Shown here piece by piece: positions 35,301-47,300 of a stretch of 64,000 bases of DNA. Each line of letters begins with the position of its first letter. Positions within the stretch are counted from its first letter, which is position 1. Below the pieces are notes generated by a model. That model saw only the letters and a list, made by a program, of their open reading frames with translations. It was not told where the DNA came from and made no database searches. The translations under genes and the position numbers were made by a program. Source of the DNA: Chelonoidis abingdonii (taxonomy: Eukaryota; Chordata; Testudines; Testudinidae); NCBI RefSeq assembly GCF_003597395.2, contig NC_133773.1, forward strand, positions 62,055,933 to 62,119,932. The letters run 5' to 3'.

Positions 35301-38300
35301 GGTTGTATGTCTGTCTCATTCCATACCTGTCAACCTTAACATGGTAGAGCTGTGTGGAGAAATCAAAATCCTCTGTGAAACAGAATTTTGACCAGCAATA
35401 GTTGAAGGTTCCAAAATCTTGAGATTTTATGCAAATGAGTCAATGCTCAAATTTGCATCTTTGATTAATACACATTGCCTTATTTATAAAAATGATAGCA
35501 GATGTCCTAATTATCAGAATTTCTGCCTGACAAGGAGAAAGCATGGACCAAGCTTTAGAAACATGGGAGTTGCTGTGCTCCTGCATGACTCTTGAGGTGC
35601 TGGCCAAGTTTTTCCTTGTCCTGGACTGGGTGAAACACTGTGGTTAGGTTGCTGGATCCTCTGGGCCTGACTGCAGCTTTTTCTGAACTGGTAAGGGGGT
35701 ATGGATGGGGTGCTGGCCCCTAGCTGGGTGCCCTCCTCTGACAGCTCTCTGCCACTTGCTCCCTAGCAGGCGGGAGGGGTTCTGAATGTGGTTGCTGTTC
35801 CCTGGCTATTGTTTGCAGGCCCTGCGGCCAAGAAGACATGATTAACATGTTATCCTGTGTCACTGCCATAACTCTGAGTCTGTTGCCGTGTGACTTGAGG
35901 GAGGGGGGGGGACCATACTATGTCTCTATGGTTACAGTTTATATTCTATTCTGTATAGGCTTGCATATGGTACTCATTACTGTAGTAGCTGGGCACCTTC
36001 CAGAAGTAAGCAGTGTAGTTAACATCTATCACATGTTTGTCCTTCTAACTGGGGTGTCTCTGCTCTCAGAGGACATCTATAGTGGCCCTAACCATATAGG
36101 TGGAGTCTAAAGTATTTCTGCAGCTCTCCAAGTCTGGAGATGGCAGGATCAGTGCAGAAAGCAGCTACAAACCAGAGTTAGAAGAGAGGTGTTCCCCTCC
36201 ATTGGCTGGTGTGGAGTGCAGCATGGAAAGCAGGAGAGGACAGGAGGAAGAAGGGGAAGAGGAAGAAGGATAAAAAAGAATCTAACCTGCTATCTCCTGT
36301 CAGTCTCCCCTTTATAACACACAAAATAAAAATATATTCTTTAACCCTATTCCAGTGCCTTGATCACATTATTTCTTTTTATTTTGAGCACTCTATGCTA
36401 CTTTTTCATCACCTGCAACCTGAGAGTGTTGACCTATATTGTCTGCACAGGAGTGGAAACATCCTTCCAGTGTCGCAATATTATTTGCCTTGCAGCTTTT
36501 AGTTCTCTTGGTAACTGTTTTGTCACAAGACATATTTACTGTGTTTGAAATATTGTTCACTGCACGTATGACAGGAACAGATTGTGTATGTAATTCAGTG
36601 TTTCAGTGACTTATTTGTAATTTTCCCATCAAGATCCCTGTCTCTTTTGCACACTTCAAATGTAACCCCACATTTCTAAGCTGTGAGCAGGATAGTGTCA
36701 GGGGCCCAGTACAGTATATTTGAAGCTAGATTGGGCTTGGGTCCATCAGAATTCCTTTGCTGTGCTAACAGGCACTAGGAGAGGCTGCAGCATGATTTTT
36801 CGCACTCCATATCCCCAGCCAGCTCTGATGGCCTGGGGATCAGGTCCTGGCCCTGCCCTTCTCTACTCCTTTCAGGTAACTGGACTTGGAGCAGGTGCCC
36901 AAAAGGTAGAGGTCCTTTGTACCTTCCTCCCACCCCTTCATCTGAACAAGGGTTGGCAACAGTCTGGCTCACAATTTTTCCTCCCAGATACTCCAGTTTC
37001 ATTGACAACATAAAATTTGACATACAGTAGAATCTCAAAGATATGAATACCATAGTCACAGACTGACCAGTCAACCGGACACCATGTGAAACCAGAAGTA
37101 ACCAATCAGGCAGCAGCAGAGACCCCTCTCCCCGCCCCCTCAAAAAGGCAAATACTATACTGTGCCTTGATTGCATCTTAAAGGTGGGCACATCTGCACT
37201 GTCTGTACCGACACCTGTCCCTGGGCAGCCACTTACAGCAAGACGCAGGGGTTGCCAGCCCAAGGCAGCTGGAGCCAGCAGAGCAAGAGCAGCACTGCAT
37301 TCTGTGCAGCGTTCACCCCAGGGGCCTTGCTGCTTTTACCCCCACCCTCCTCTGAGTAGGGAGCTCAGCTTCTGTTGAATCCTGGCCTGGAGTATGAGCT
37401 GGCCGATCTGGAGCCCAAACTGTGCTTTGTTCAGAGGTACGAGCATTTCAATGTTACGGATAATCTCCATTCCCGAGGTGTCTGTAACTCTGTGATTCTA
37501 CTGTATTTGCACTTGATATCGAGCTAGGTGTTTGGCTTCATATGTGCTTGGCTTCTACACTTGCTGACGCGGCACAGCGTGCAAAGAATTTAGTATATGC
37601 AAGGTTAAGTTTGCCTACTTATGCCTTCAATGCTGATAGATTTCCATCCTAGAAAGGACCTATATTTCAGCAACTTTTCTTCTTAAAATGAAAAAAAGTA
37701 ATGAAAATGTTTGTAATAAATCTTCTGGCTGCATTTAAACTGTCTGGTAAATTTTAGAGGATTAAGTTTCACTTGGCACACTGTTTATAAAAAGATTATA
37801 TATTACAGTAGATCCCTGAATTGTACTTGCTTATGTTGGGAGGGATGGCTCAGTGGTTTGAGCATTGGCCGCCCGCTAAACCCAGGGTTGAGTTCAATCC
37901 TTGAGGGGGCCATTTAGGGATCTGGGGCAAAAACCTGTCTGGGGATTGGTCCTGCTTTGAGCAGGGGGTTGGACTAGATGCCTGATATTCTATGTGTATC
38001 TCACAAATTCAATCATTTTTCCTTCTTTTCTCTTGCAGGCAAAAATTGGATCTGGAAAACTTATGGGACCAAAAGGTGTTTCCGTGGATCGTAATGGGCA
38101 CATCATTGTTGTGGACAACAAAGCATGTTGTGTATTTATCTTCCAGCCAAATGGAAAAATAGTAACTAGGTTTGGTAGCCGAGGAAATGGGGACAAACAG
38201 TTTGCAGGTACACTTGACGGTAATATGTAAATCCCCTTTTCTTGCTTCTTCTGCTCACATTTTGCATGATGTTTGAGCATGTTGAAGACGCTAGATCTGA

Positions 38301-41300
38301 ATTATTTTTCCTTGCCATTTTAAAAAATGGATGGGAAGAAAAGCCAAAGTATGATCTTCAGCTTTCAGCAGTTGCACCAGGAAAAGGAAGGGTCTTTGAG
38401 ACTCTTTTCTTAAACCTGGAAGTTGTTCAGAAATTCATCGTGCTAATTTTCTTAATTGGTGCTACATTCTAGGAACTTCGGTCATCTTAAATCTTTTTCA
38501 AAAGGTAAATCCATCTTTGAAAGACAGCTCTGAAATATTACTATTACACCTTCTTGGGTTCACATTTTAACATACTATTCTGCAGTTAGTTTAATCAGTC
38601 AGGAAGATTAAAAAATTTGTTCTTCGCCAATAATTGTAACCAGTTCTTATTAGCTACCTCCCTTTGCCTGGCTATGTTTCAGGCTAATGGCCTAGGGAAG
38701 ATAGATCATAATAGGCATTTGATGAATGCCTTGTAATGTCTGCACTCAGCTGCTGATAATTAATGCTTATACAGCACTTTACAATCGTCAAAGAACCATG
38801 CAACTATTAACTAATGCTATGTACATAAATGAGTAAATAATTTTTTCCCCTTCTTGACACTTTGAAAACAGGCATAGAGACTTTGTCCATGCCTAAATTT
38901 GCCCTTAATCATGTGAGAGGAAATGTCTACTTTAGGAAAAATGCTAGTTACATGTCTAATTGGCCATTTGCACATGCCATTATCCAGTTCGCACATATAA
39001 TTGTGAAAATTAGGCATGCACTTTTGTGCATACCTAACTTTGCGACTCCAAGTGACTTGTCTAGATCATTTTGCAGGTGTTTGGTCACTTTGGATAATGT
39101 CCATGTGACGATCCATGCCCCTAGGGTAAGGGCCGCATGGCTTATCTGTCAGTCTATGAAGCAGCCTTTCAGTGCAGGGCAGTGCGGCCTAGCGGCCAGA
39201 GTCTACAAAGTGTTGGGATGCTCCTTATGGGGTGGGGCAGCCCTAGTAGGGGGGTTTGGGCCCACCTGACTCCACCAGGCCCCAACCCAGGGCCCTAACA
39301 GTGGTGTAGCGGCTTGCCACTGACTCAGTAGGGGGTCCTACCAAAACACACTGAGTTTCCCCGGGTGGGAGTTACCGCTCCGTCACTTCCTGGGTCACTT
39401 CCTATCAGAGTCTGTGTTTGGGGTTTCCCATGAGATGTCAGGTCCTCTGTGTTCAGCAGGGCCAGTCATCTTCAGGATTTCCTCCAGTTGCTGGGGTGCA
39501 GGTGGGCCATAGACAGCTTCTTTTCCTGGTGCAGTCAGAGGCTGTGGCTGGCCCTCCATAGGAGCTTCCCAGGCAGGTCCTTCCCCTGCAGCCTCCAGCC
39601 CAGAATGAGCTGGTCTCCCTCCCATTACTACTAGAGCACTTGAAGCATGCCCAGTTTTGCCAGGGAGGCGTTACTTCCGCTGTCAATACCATGGGCTTAA
39701 CCCTGTCTGGGCTAGTGCAGGGTAAGCAGACTCTGTCACAGTTCCTAGTGTTAGACTGGAGCTCAATAAGTGTGCAGAATGGGAGGAATACTGTCTTAAA
39801 TTGTACGCTGTTATAATCTTGTCAAAAGTTGCCTTTCTAGTAGAGTAGGTAGCTGAATGTGTTTTGGCTTTATTAGATTCCCTATTCTAATAATGCTTTA
39901 TGGTACACTTATAACTGCATATTATTCACTGGAGTTTTGGCTCTATCTCTACTAAATATTAATTGTTACCAAAATTTTCTGGATATGCTGTTTTCCTTTC
40001 TTTTTAAAACGTGTGGTATGAATTCCTGAACAAGTAATCTCTAACAATTTATTTGATCAATTAACATTCTCTTTCCGCTGGTGGAATATCCATAGCAGAT
40101 CACAAGTTACTTGAATTCAGTCTTTATTTGAATTTACGCATTGTGTATATTTTCACATTTACTTTATGAATTGATCACAAAACTGGAACTTTGTATTGTG
40201 TTGACTTGTTGTAATTATTTAAGTAGCATGGCAGTGGGATCTTCTAGCCCAAATATTTGTGTGTTGGATTTAACAAATTGGTTTCAACCAAAACTTGCAT
40301 GTGCAATTTTGATTTATGGAGCTGGGTGAAAAATGTATTTTTTTCTGATAATATTCATATATTTAAGTGAATTTGCTTTACTTATAACATCAGTTTTGTG
40401 TTTCATCTAAATTTTGATGACTCAAATGTGTTTGAAGAGTGAACACAAAGTATATGGGTGATTTCATTTAAAAATGTGCGTGAATATTTCAGAAACCTTG
40501 CTGCATTCTGTACCTTGCTCTATCCCTGAACATTAGTGTCCTTAAGTACCAGTGCTCGTTAATGATTTATAACCCCATATAATAATCATTGTGTAACTGG
40601 GAGGACATTAGGCATTACTGATAGATAACTATAAAAGATGAGTGGATGGAGGACAGAGCATATGCCAATTTAAAAATAATGTTCTATCTTACTTGGAAAA
40701 TAAAAAGATTCTAAATTGTTGTTCCCTCCCACTTGACTAGTGATTGCTCAGAAGCCAACCTTAATTTTTTAAAGAGTGCAGTGGATTTTTGTCATAACTT
40801 AAACCATTAAGTAAAAATCCTTACTTTTGAAGTTTACTGTTTTATTTATTTTCCCTCTTCTGTATTTCAGGTCCTCATTTTGCAGCTGTAAACAGCAACA
40901 ATGAAATCATTGTTACAGATTTCCACAACCATTCTGTCAAGGTACTGTCAATTAATGCCATTTGCTATTCTGGCAGTTCTTATTAGCTTTTAACATCTTC
41001 TCTCCTTGTCATGGTATCATTCCCCACTCTGAACCTTAGCGTCCAAGAGATGGGATACCAGCATGAATTCCTCTAAGCTTAATTACCAGCTTAGAACCTG
41101 TAGCGCTGCCACCAACCAGGAATTCCAGTGCCTGGTACACTCTGGTCCCCCCAAAACCTTGCCCGGGGAAACCCCAAGACCCAGATCCTCTGGATCTTAA
41201 CAAAGGAAAGTAAACCCTTTCCCCACTGTTGCCTCTCCCAGGCTTCCCTCCCTGGGTACCCTGGAAGATCACTGTGATTCAAACTCCTTGAATCTTAAAC

Positions 41301-44300
41301 AGAGGAGGAAAATGCACCTTCCCCCTCCTTCTCTCTCCCCTCCCAGACTCTCCCTGAGAGAGACAGTAATCCTAACACAGAGAGAAATTAGCCTTTCTCT
41401 CCTCCTTCTCTCCTTTCTCCCTACCAATTCAACAACTCGCCAACACATGACAACCCAACATCCCCAAACCACCCAAACCCTGATGACGCCCCCACACTAC
41501 GACCCGCCTGGCCACAGACCCCACAGTCATACACCCGCGCCCCAACGGCTCAACCCGCAGCAACCACCTCCCACCGCCACCCCCCCAGCAACACAAACCA
41601 CAAAAAACCCCCATAGCCCACTACAAACCAAATTCCACCTCTACCAGACAACAGAAAAAAACACCACACAAAAAACAGAAAAAAAAAAAAACAAAAAACC
41701 AACCCATAACCAAAATAAAACAACATCATTCATTTTTAAACAAAAAGGTTTAATGTCTAAAGAGAAAAATCTAATGTAAAAAGTGTGTTTTGTAATTCAA
41801 GAGAATGGATTAGATAACAGGTTATTCAGCCTGCCTCAGACACGGAAATATACGTCCTCCCAGACTAAGTATACAAGTACAAATTAAAATCCTTTCAGCA
41901 AAATACAAATTTGAACTCCTTCCAGCCAAATGCACATTTGCAAATAAAGAAAACAAATGTAAGTCTAACTCGCCTTAACTACCTAGTACTCACTATTCTG
42001 AACTTATAAGAGGCTGTATCGGAGAGATTGGAGAGAAACCTGGTTGCACATCTGGTCACTCTCAGAACCCAGAGAGAACAACAACCAAATTCTAACAGCA
42101 CACACAAAGACTTCCCTCCCTCAAGATTTGAAAGTATCCTGTCCCCTGATTGGTCCTCTGGTCAGGTGACAGCCAGGCTCACTGATCTTGTTAACCCTTT
42201 ACAGTCAAGAGATATAAAGTACTTCTGTTCTATTAACTCCTACTATCTGTTTATAACACTCCTAAACTAAAATAAAAATTAGGCCCTATTATAATACAAT
42301 GAAGTTGTTGTTCCAAGGTCTAATTCACAACGTTGGATAAGAAAGAAGGGCTTCATTAAGGATTGGGAATCCAGAGATTTAACAAATAATTTCTTGTAGA
42401 TAGTTGATTCCTTGGACTAGGGTAATTTTTGATTTTTTTCCCTAATGAAATAACATTTAAATGCAAGTTGTAACTCTGATTTTTTTTTATATCTATCAAA
42501 TGTGTTTTGTTATTTTACCCCCCTGTCAAACAAACAGAATACAATATATAAGAAATTATTTTGTGAAAGACTTCCCACCCTGCCCCCCTTCCTTGAGGTA
42601 TTCTTAATACATGTTTCCCTCACTTCTAGATTAAAACTAGTATAACAAAGAATAGTAAAAGGAGGCCACATGTTAAATGTATATCTCCTTTGTCATAGAT
42701 ACATAGGTTTTAAAACCAGAGGGACCATTTGTGACCATATTGTATTATGCCCCTGCATAACACAAGCCATAGAATTTCACTCAGTAATTCCTGCATTGAG
42801 CAGGATTGGTCACTGGGTTGGTGATATCTACTGCAGCCCTAAGAAGAGTCCTGGTTCATGACTGGTTGAAAAGTCCTATGACAAGTCATTACATTTCTGT
42901 TGCCTCAGGTTAGTAATATATAGGGCAGGAATGATGGTTACCATTCAGATAGCGTATCGGAGATGGTGTATGCTGGTGGGAGACCACTGAGTTTGGAAGA
43001 AGCTATTACTCACCTGCATAATTTTTTTTTTTTCTGGACTTCAAGCTTCCTCTCCAGTTTGGAATGCTAGTTTTTTGTCTTCTCTCCCGCAAAAAAACAT
43101 AAATCAAACACACTCCACCACTCCCACACACCCAAAAAGAATGCTGCTATGCTTCAAGAAGTTCTCAGAGGTATGAAATTAAATATATTTGGATGAAATC
43201 CAGACTCCAGTGAAGTCACTGGAAGTTTTGATACTGACTTTTAATGCAGCTGGGATTTCATCCATTAACTTCTTGTTCTGCTGAATATCAAGATTTAGTT
43301 GTCTTGATCAATATTCACATTGTAGAGCCACAAATTTTAACATTGTACTTCAAAAATGTTACTGATTATTGTCACATGAATAATAAAAGCTACTGTAATT
43401 TACTATCTTTAACCTGGTACTAAACCTCTAGCTTTTGAATTGTGACCTTTCATATGTTTGTGGGGTGGGGTTTTTTTGGAATTGGAGAGGCAATACCAAC
43501 TCATGTGGTTTGGATTACAACAGAAAAAGCAAGAGCACGTCAGGAACCAAAAAGCAGATTAGTTACATGGTACAGCAGCAGGAGGGCTCTGATTTGATAA
43601 ATTATATCTTCACCAGCAGGGCTTACTGCAGTAATAGGGGTGACTGCAGAGAGCTTCAGAAACTAGTGGCAGCTTACCAGACACAAAAGCTAGTAAAAGA
43701 GAAGTAAGAAATATGTCATCTAATTGATTAAATATGAATTTAAAATGCACACTTTACTGTCTTCCTTGTTAGATTAAAGAGTTCCTTTGGGCCCTGATAT
43801 AATTCAGTGCATAACGATATTGTTTGTTCTATCTTGATGGTATTAAAACATTGACCCTTTTATTCTTTTTTTGTGTATATAATTGTCAACATATTGGAAA
43901 GTTCTGTGCATTCTGGTGATTATTTAAGTTTTCTTCTTAAAAGATGAGAGAAAAGCAGAGAGCAAATCCCTAAAATTCACCAAAAACCCTCCACTAGCGT
44001 CCTCCCCGCCACAGCTTAAGTGAAAAATCATCCCTTGACAATAATTGTCCCTCATATCCCCCCATGGATCTCTGTTTTTCTTTCTTCTTTCCTGCATAGC
44101 ACCCCGTTTGACCATGGCTACTTCCTCTCAATGATGTCTGGTTCTTCACCAGAAATAAACACACCTGCCTCTTTTTTTCTCTTTTTTTTCTCTTGCCATC
44201 AATTGATTTCTCGCTCTCCCTTCCTCCCTCCACTTTTTTTTTTTTTTTTTTAATCATCTCAGGAGCCAGCCTTGCATACTAATTCATCTCCATCCCCCAT

Positions 44301-47300
44301 GAATTGTTTTCTCTTTTCTTCTTCCACCTCTCCAGGTGTTTTCTTTTGCCACCTGTCTAATGAGAGAAGTCTCTTGTCCAACCTTTTTCTTCCATTCCTC
44401 TCTGTCATCTTTTCTGACTAGTTTTATTTATTTATTTATTAGCTAGGCACTTCATTTGCCGACGGGATTGTTTCTTTTCTACATTTAGCTGGTCTGCTTT
44501 CCTCTTCTTCCCTCACATAGGTTATTGGGATTTCCCCACCTATGAAATAGAGACCTAGAAAGGTTCTATCACTAATCTTGATGTGATGAGGAGACATCAT
44601 TTTGGGTTGAGTGAGACTGAAGAGGGATCATTTTTCATAGTTTGCAACTGTCCTGGTTTGTCTAGGATCATGCTGGAAATTTATAGTCCCAACCAGAGAC
44701 CCAGGCAGTTGGAAGAAGCCATAGATTTAAAGAAACAGTATGCACATCTTCACAGTGAACAATTGCTGTGCTACCCATACAGAGGGTGCAGCATGTTTTG
44801 TTCCCCATGGCTAGCCAACTCTGACTGAAGGCCATGCAGAACATCCATACCAGCTATGTCCCTGCTTCATCCCACTGCTCGTTTGTTTGCACTCACTAGC
44901 TCCTAGTGTAGGATCCATGTGCCCTTCTCCTGTACACTCGTAGATCAGACTTAAAGTGAGAAGAGGAGGTATATCAGCAGATCACAGGATTGGTGTGAGG
45001 CAGAAGGGCAGAATCTCTCTTCTCCCATGTATTTCCATATTGGAGAGAGAAGAGAGTGAAGGTGGGTCCTGTCTTTAAAGATCAGAAAATGTGTGGTTTT
45101 TAGAAAGGTTTTGGCTCATATTTGATTCTGGGGGGAGGGGTAATTATTTTTAATAAACTGGTTATTCAGGGTGTAGGCCAGTTTGGGTATTGGCAGTGAT
45201 TACAACAATAACTTCATTCTTGGCTATTTCCCTTCTTCTCTAAACCCGAAAAATGAAATGTTAACGATTTAACCATCTGAACACAATGAAATGTAGATGT
45301 AATAAAAAAAACTCTGGCTATTTACAAATTATAGATACATATAAGCATTACTCTGACCATATGGCATGTACTCTAATGCCTTTTGGTAAGGTAAATATAA
45401 TGCTTCTAAATGAGGGCAAAACTTCCCTAGAAAATAAAATGAGAAACATAATTACCTACAGAATTATCAGGGAGTACCTAAAAGACAGGCTTATCAAGTG
45501 GGGTAGAGATTCTTGTGTGCTAGTTAATACCCAGTCTTGTACTTTACTTACAAAGTTGTTCTCAGGTCATTCCAGTGGCAGTGAACTGGACAACCAAAAC
45601 TGCTCAGGTTAGCTAGAGTTTAAGTAATATTTGACCTAATGCCTTTTTTTTTTTTTTTTTTTTTTTAACTTTATATAGGTATATAACCAGGAAGGAGAAT
45701 TCATGTTGAAGTTTGGATCTAATGGAGAAGGCAATGGACAGTTTAATGCTCCAACAGGAGTAGCTGTGGATTCTAATGGAAATATTATTGTAGCAGATTG
45801 GGGAAACAGTCGAATACAGGTAGACAAAATGTTATATATTTTTTAAAGTTATTAGAGCTCTTCTGGAAGGTACTGGATTGATAGTCCTGAACAATGAAGC
45901 CCTCTGTTTCTCACAAAACAGGTACAAGTTTTATTATGCCTCAATGCTGACCTGCAGGAGCGCTTTTAGGAGTGGTAGGATAGACAAACTCCATGCTCTT
46001 TCAGTCCTTAGAATCTTTGCTATGACTGCTAACAAGGCTGATGGTGCTCTTTTGTCCACTTTAGAGAATAAGAGTCTTTACCACAACAACTCCAGTGTAT
46101 TTTATATAGGCCACACTACTGACAGCAGTCTGAAGATTTATGGCTCTCTCGAATGAATACCAACCCTATCCCTTTGATATTTCACACTAATCTTCATATG
46201 TTATGTACCTCAGAACTGGGACACAGACATATTGCAATATTCAGGGTAGGGAAAACTGAACAATGAAATTGCTGAATGGCGCAGGTATTGGTTCTATTTG
46301 GGCAGCCAAATAACTTTTTAATATCTCATAAGAAATACTGGGCTGCCAGATATTTATTTTTGCCAAGAAGCACTTCTAGTTCTGCCTGCAGGGCCTAGCT
46401 GACAACCTTTCAGCCATCTGCCGAAGCAGGGATTCTACTCTCTTCCTGATCAAAGCAGTGAAGGAAGGAGTAGAAATCCTCAGCTAGCCTCCATGGGGAG
46501 GACAAAAAGAATGAGATGGTGCCTTTTGGGGCCTTGAAGGGGCTACAGGGTGAAGATGTGAGTGGCCAGAGACATTCCTTTTCCTCCAATAGGACTGGCC
46601 TATGTTCCCTAAGATTCTTTTTTTCCTCATAGCCTGGGCCTCTCATTTTATTTTTAACTTGTCTTCTGAGAGAAAGGCACAGTAACCTTCTAGTCTGTCC
46701 CCACCTAGGCTTTCTCGTGGATTTCTGGCAGACCCATTTCCTCCATCCTGACTCTTCAGTTAGCGACTTGAGAGCCTGCTCCTCCTAATCTGCCTCCTCG
46801 GAGATGAGTAGATTGGTTGCTCCTACTTTCTGCAACAGCAGACTGAAAACCCTACTCTGCTTCTGCCACCACTGGTGTATACTGGTCCTTTAATACTAGG
46901 GCTGAGATACTCCATGATGCACTGGACTATACAAATCAGTTGAAGTCAGATGAGAAATGATATACAACTACTGCCCAAAGGGAGTTTATACAGTACTGTA
47001 CAGGTACTAATAAAGGATAGCCCCTGTAACTGATGGTAGGGGACATACTTAAATAACAGAAAAAAAAAATATTCTATTCAGGCACTGAGACAAATCTCCA
47101 GTAGCTTTTTATCGTTATATATTTTTTTTACCTGTTGAGAAAATATTCTGCATTTGTGATGAAAGTTGCACTGCTCTGTTTCAAGTATGAATCACAGTCC
47201 TTTCTCATTTATGCTCTCCCTTGCCAAAGAATATCTAATAAGCAACTAAATATATGTATCAGCAGAGATGCTTCAACTGGAGTTCGTGTGATTATAAAAA

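Larger units (their letters stand above)
28581..38038 (+). other. TRIM2: TRIM2 intron (9.5 kb)
   Basis: Holds a dispersed turtle repeat (28940-29097), MIR-like fragments (about 31590-31830 and 32263-32465), a palindromic hAT-like element (34100-34457), a Tigger-like TA element (37025-37503) and a tRNA-derived SINE (37838-37995) close to the acceptor. The 29990-30110 stretch has short inverted words (TAGCACATG / CATGTGTTAGC) and may be an old MITE. Long parts (32.5-34.0 kb, 34.5-37.0 kb) hold nothing I recognise. Confidence 0.78.
40942..45678 (+). other. TRIM2: TRIM2 intron (4.7 kb)
   Basis: Contains an LTR-type element (41007-42258) with an odd A+C-rich block, a degenerate CR1 tail (42695-42800), a pyrimidine-rich stretch (43930-44420) and a 23-T run ending 12 bp before the next exon. 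The stretches 42.9-43.9 and 44.45-45.6 kb have no recognised feature. Confidence 0.8.

Noticed and set aside
36775..37263. Minus-strand open frame of 162 codons
   Set aside because: It crosses the border of the Tigger-like element, has no domain and no splice or promoter support.
37020..37505. A possible retrogene or conserved non-coding element
   Set aside because: Inverted ends CAGTAGAATC and TA flanks show a mariner/Tigger-like element.
37838..37870. A functional tRNA gene
   Set aside because: Boxes A and B are present, but no tRNA cloverleaf with an intact acceptor stem can be drawn, and the sequence continues into a CR1-type tail; it is a SINE.
41288..41779. Open frame of 163 codons, Pro/Thr/Gln-rich
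   Set aside because: Produced by the A+C-rich block, which contains few T and hence few stop codons. No protein family fits.
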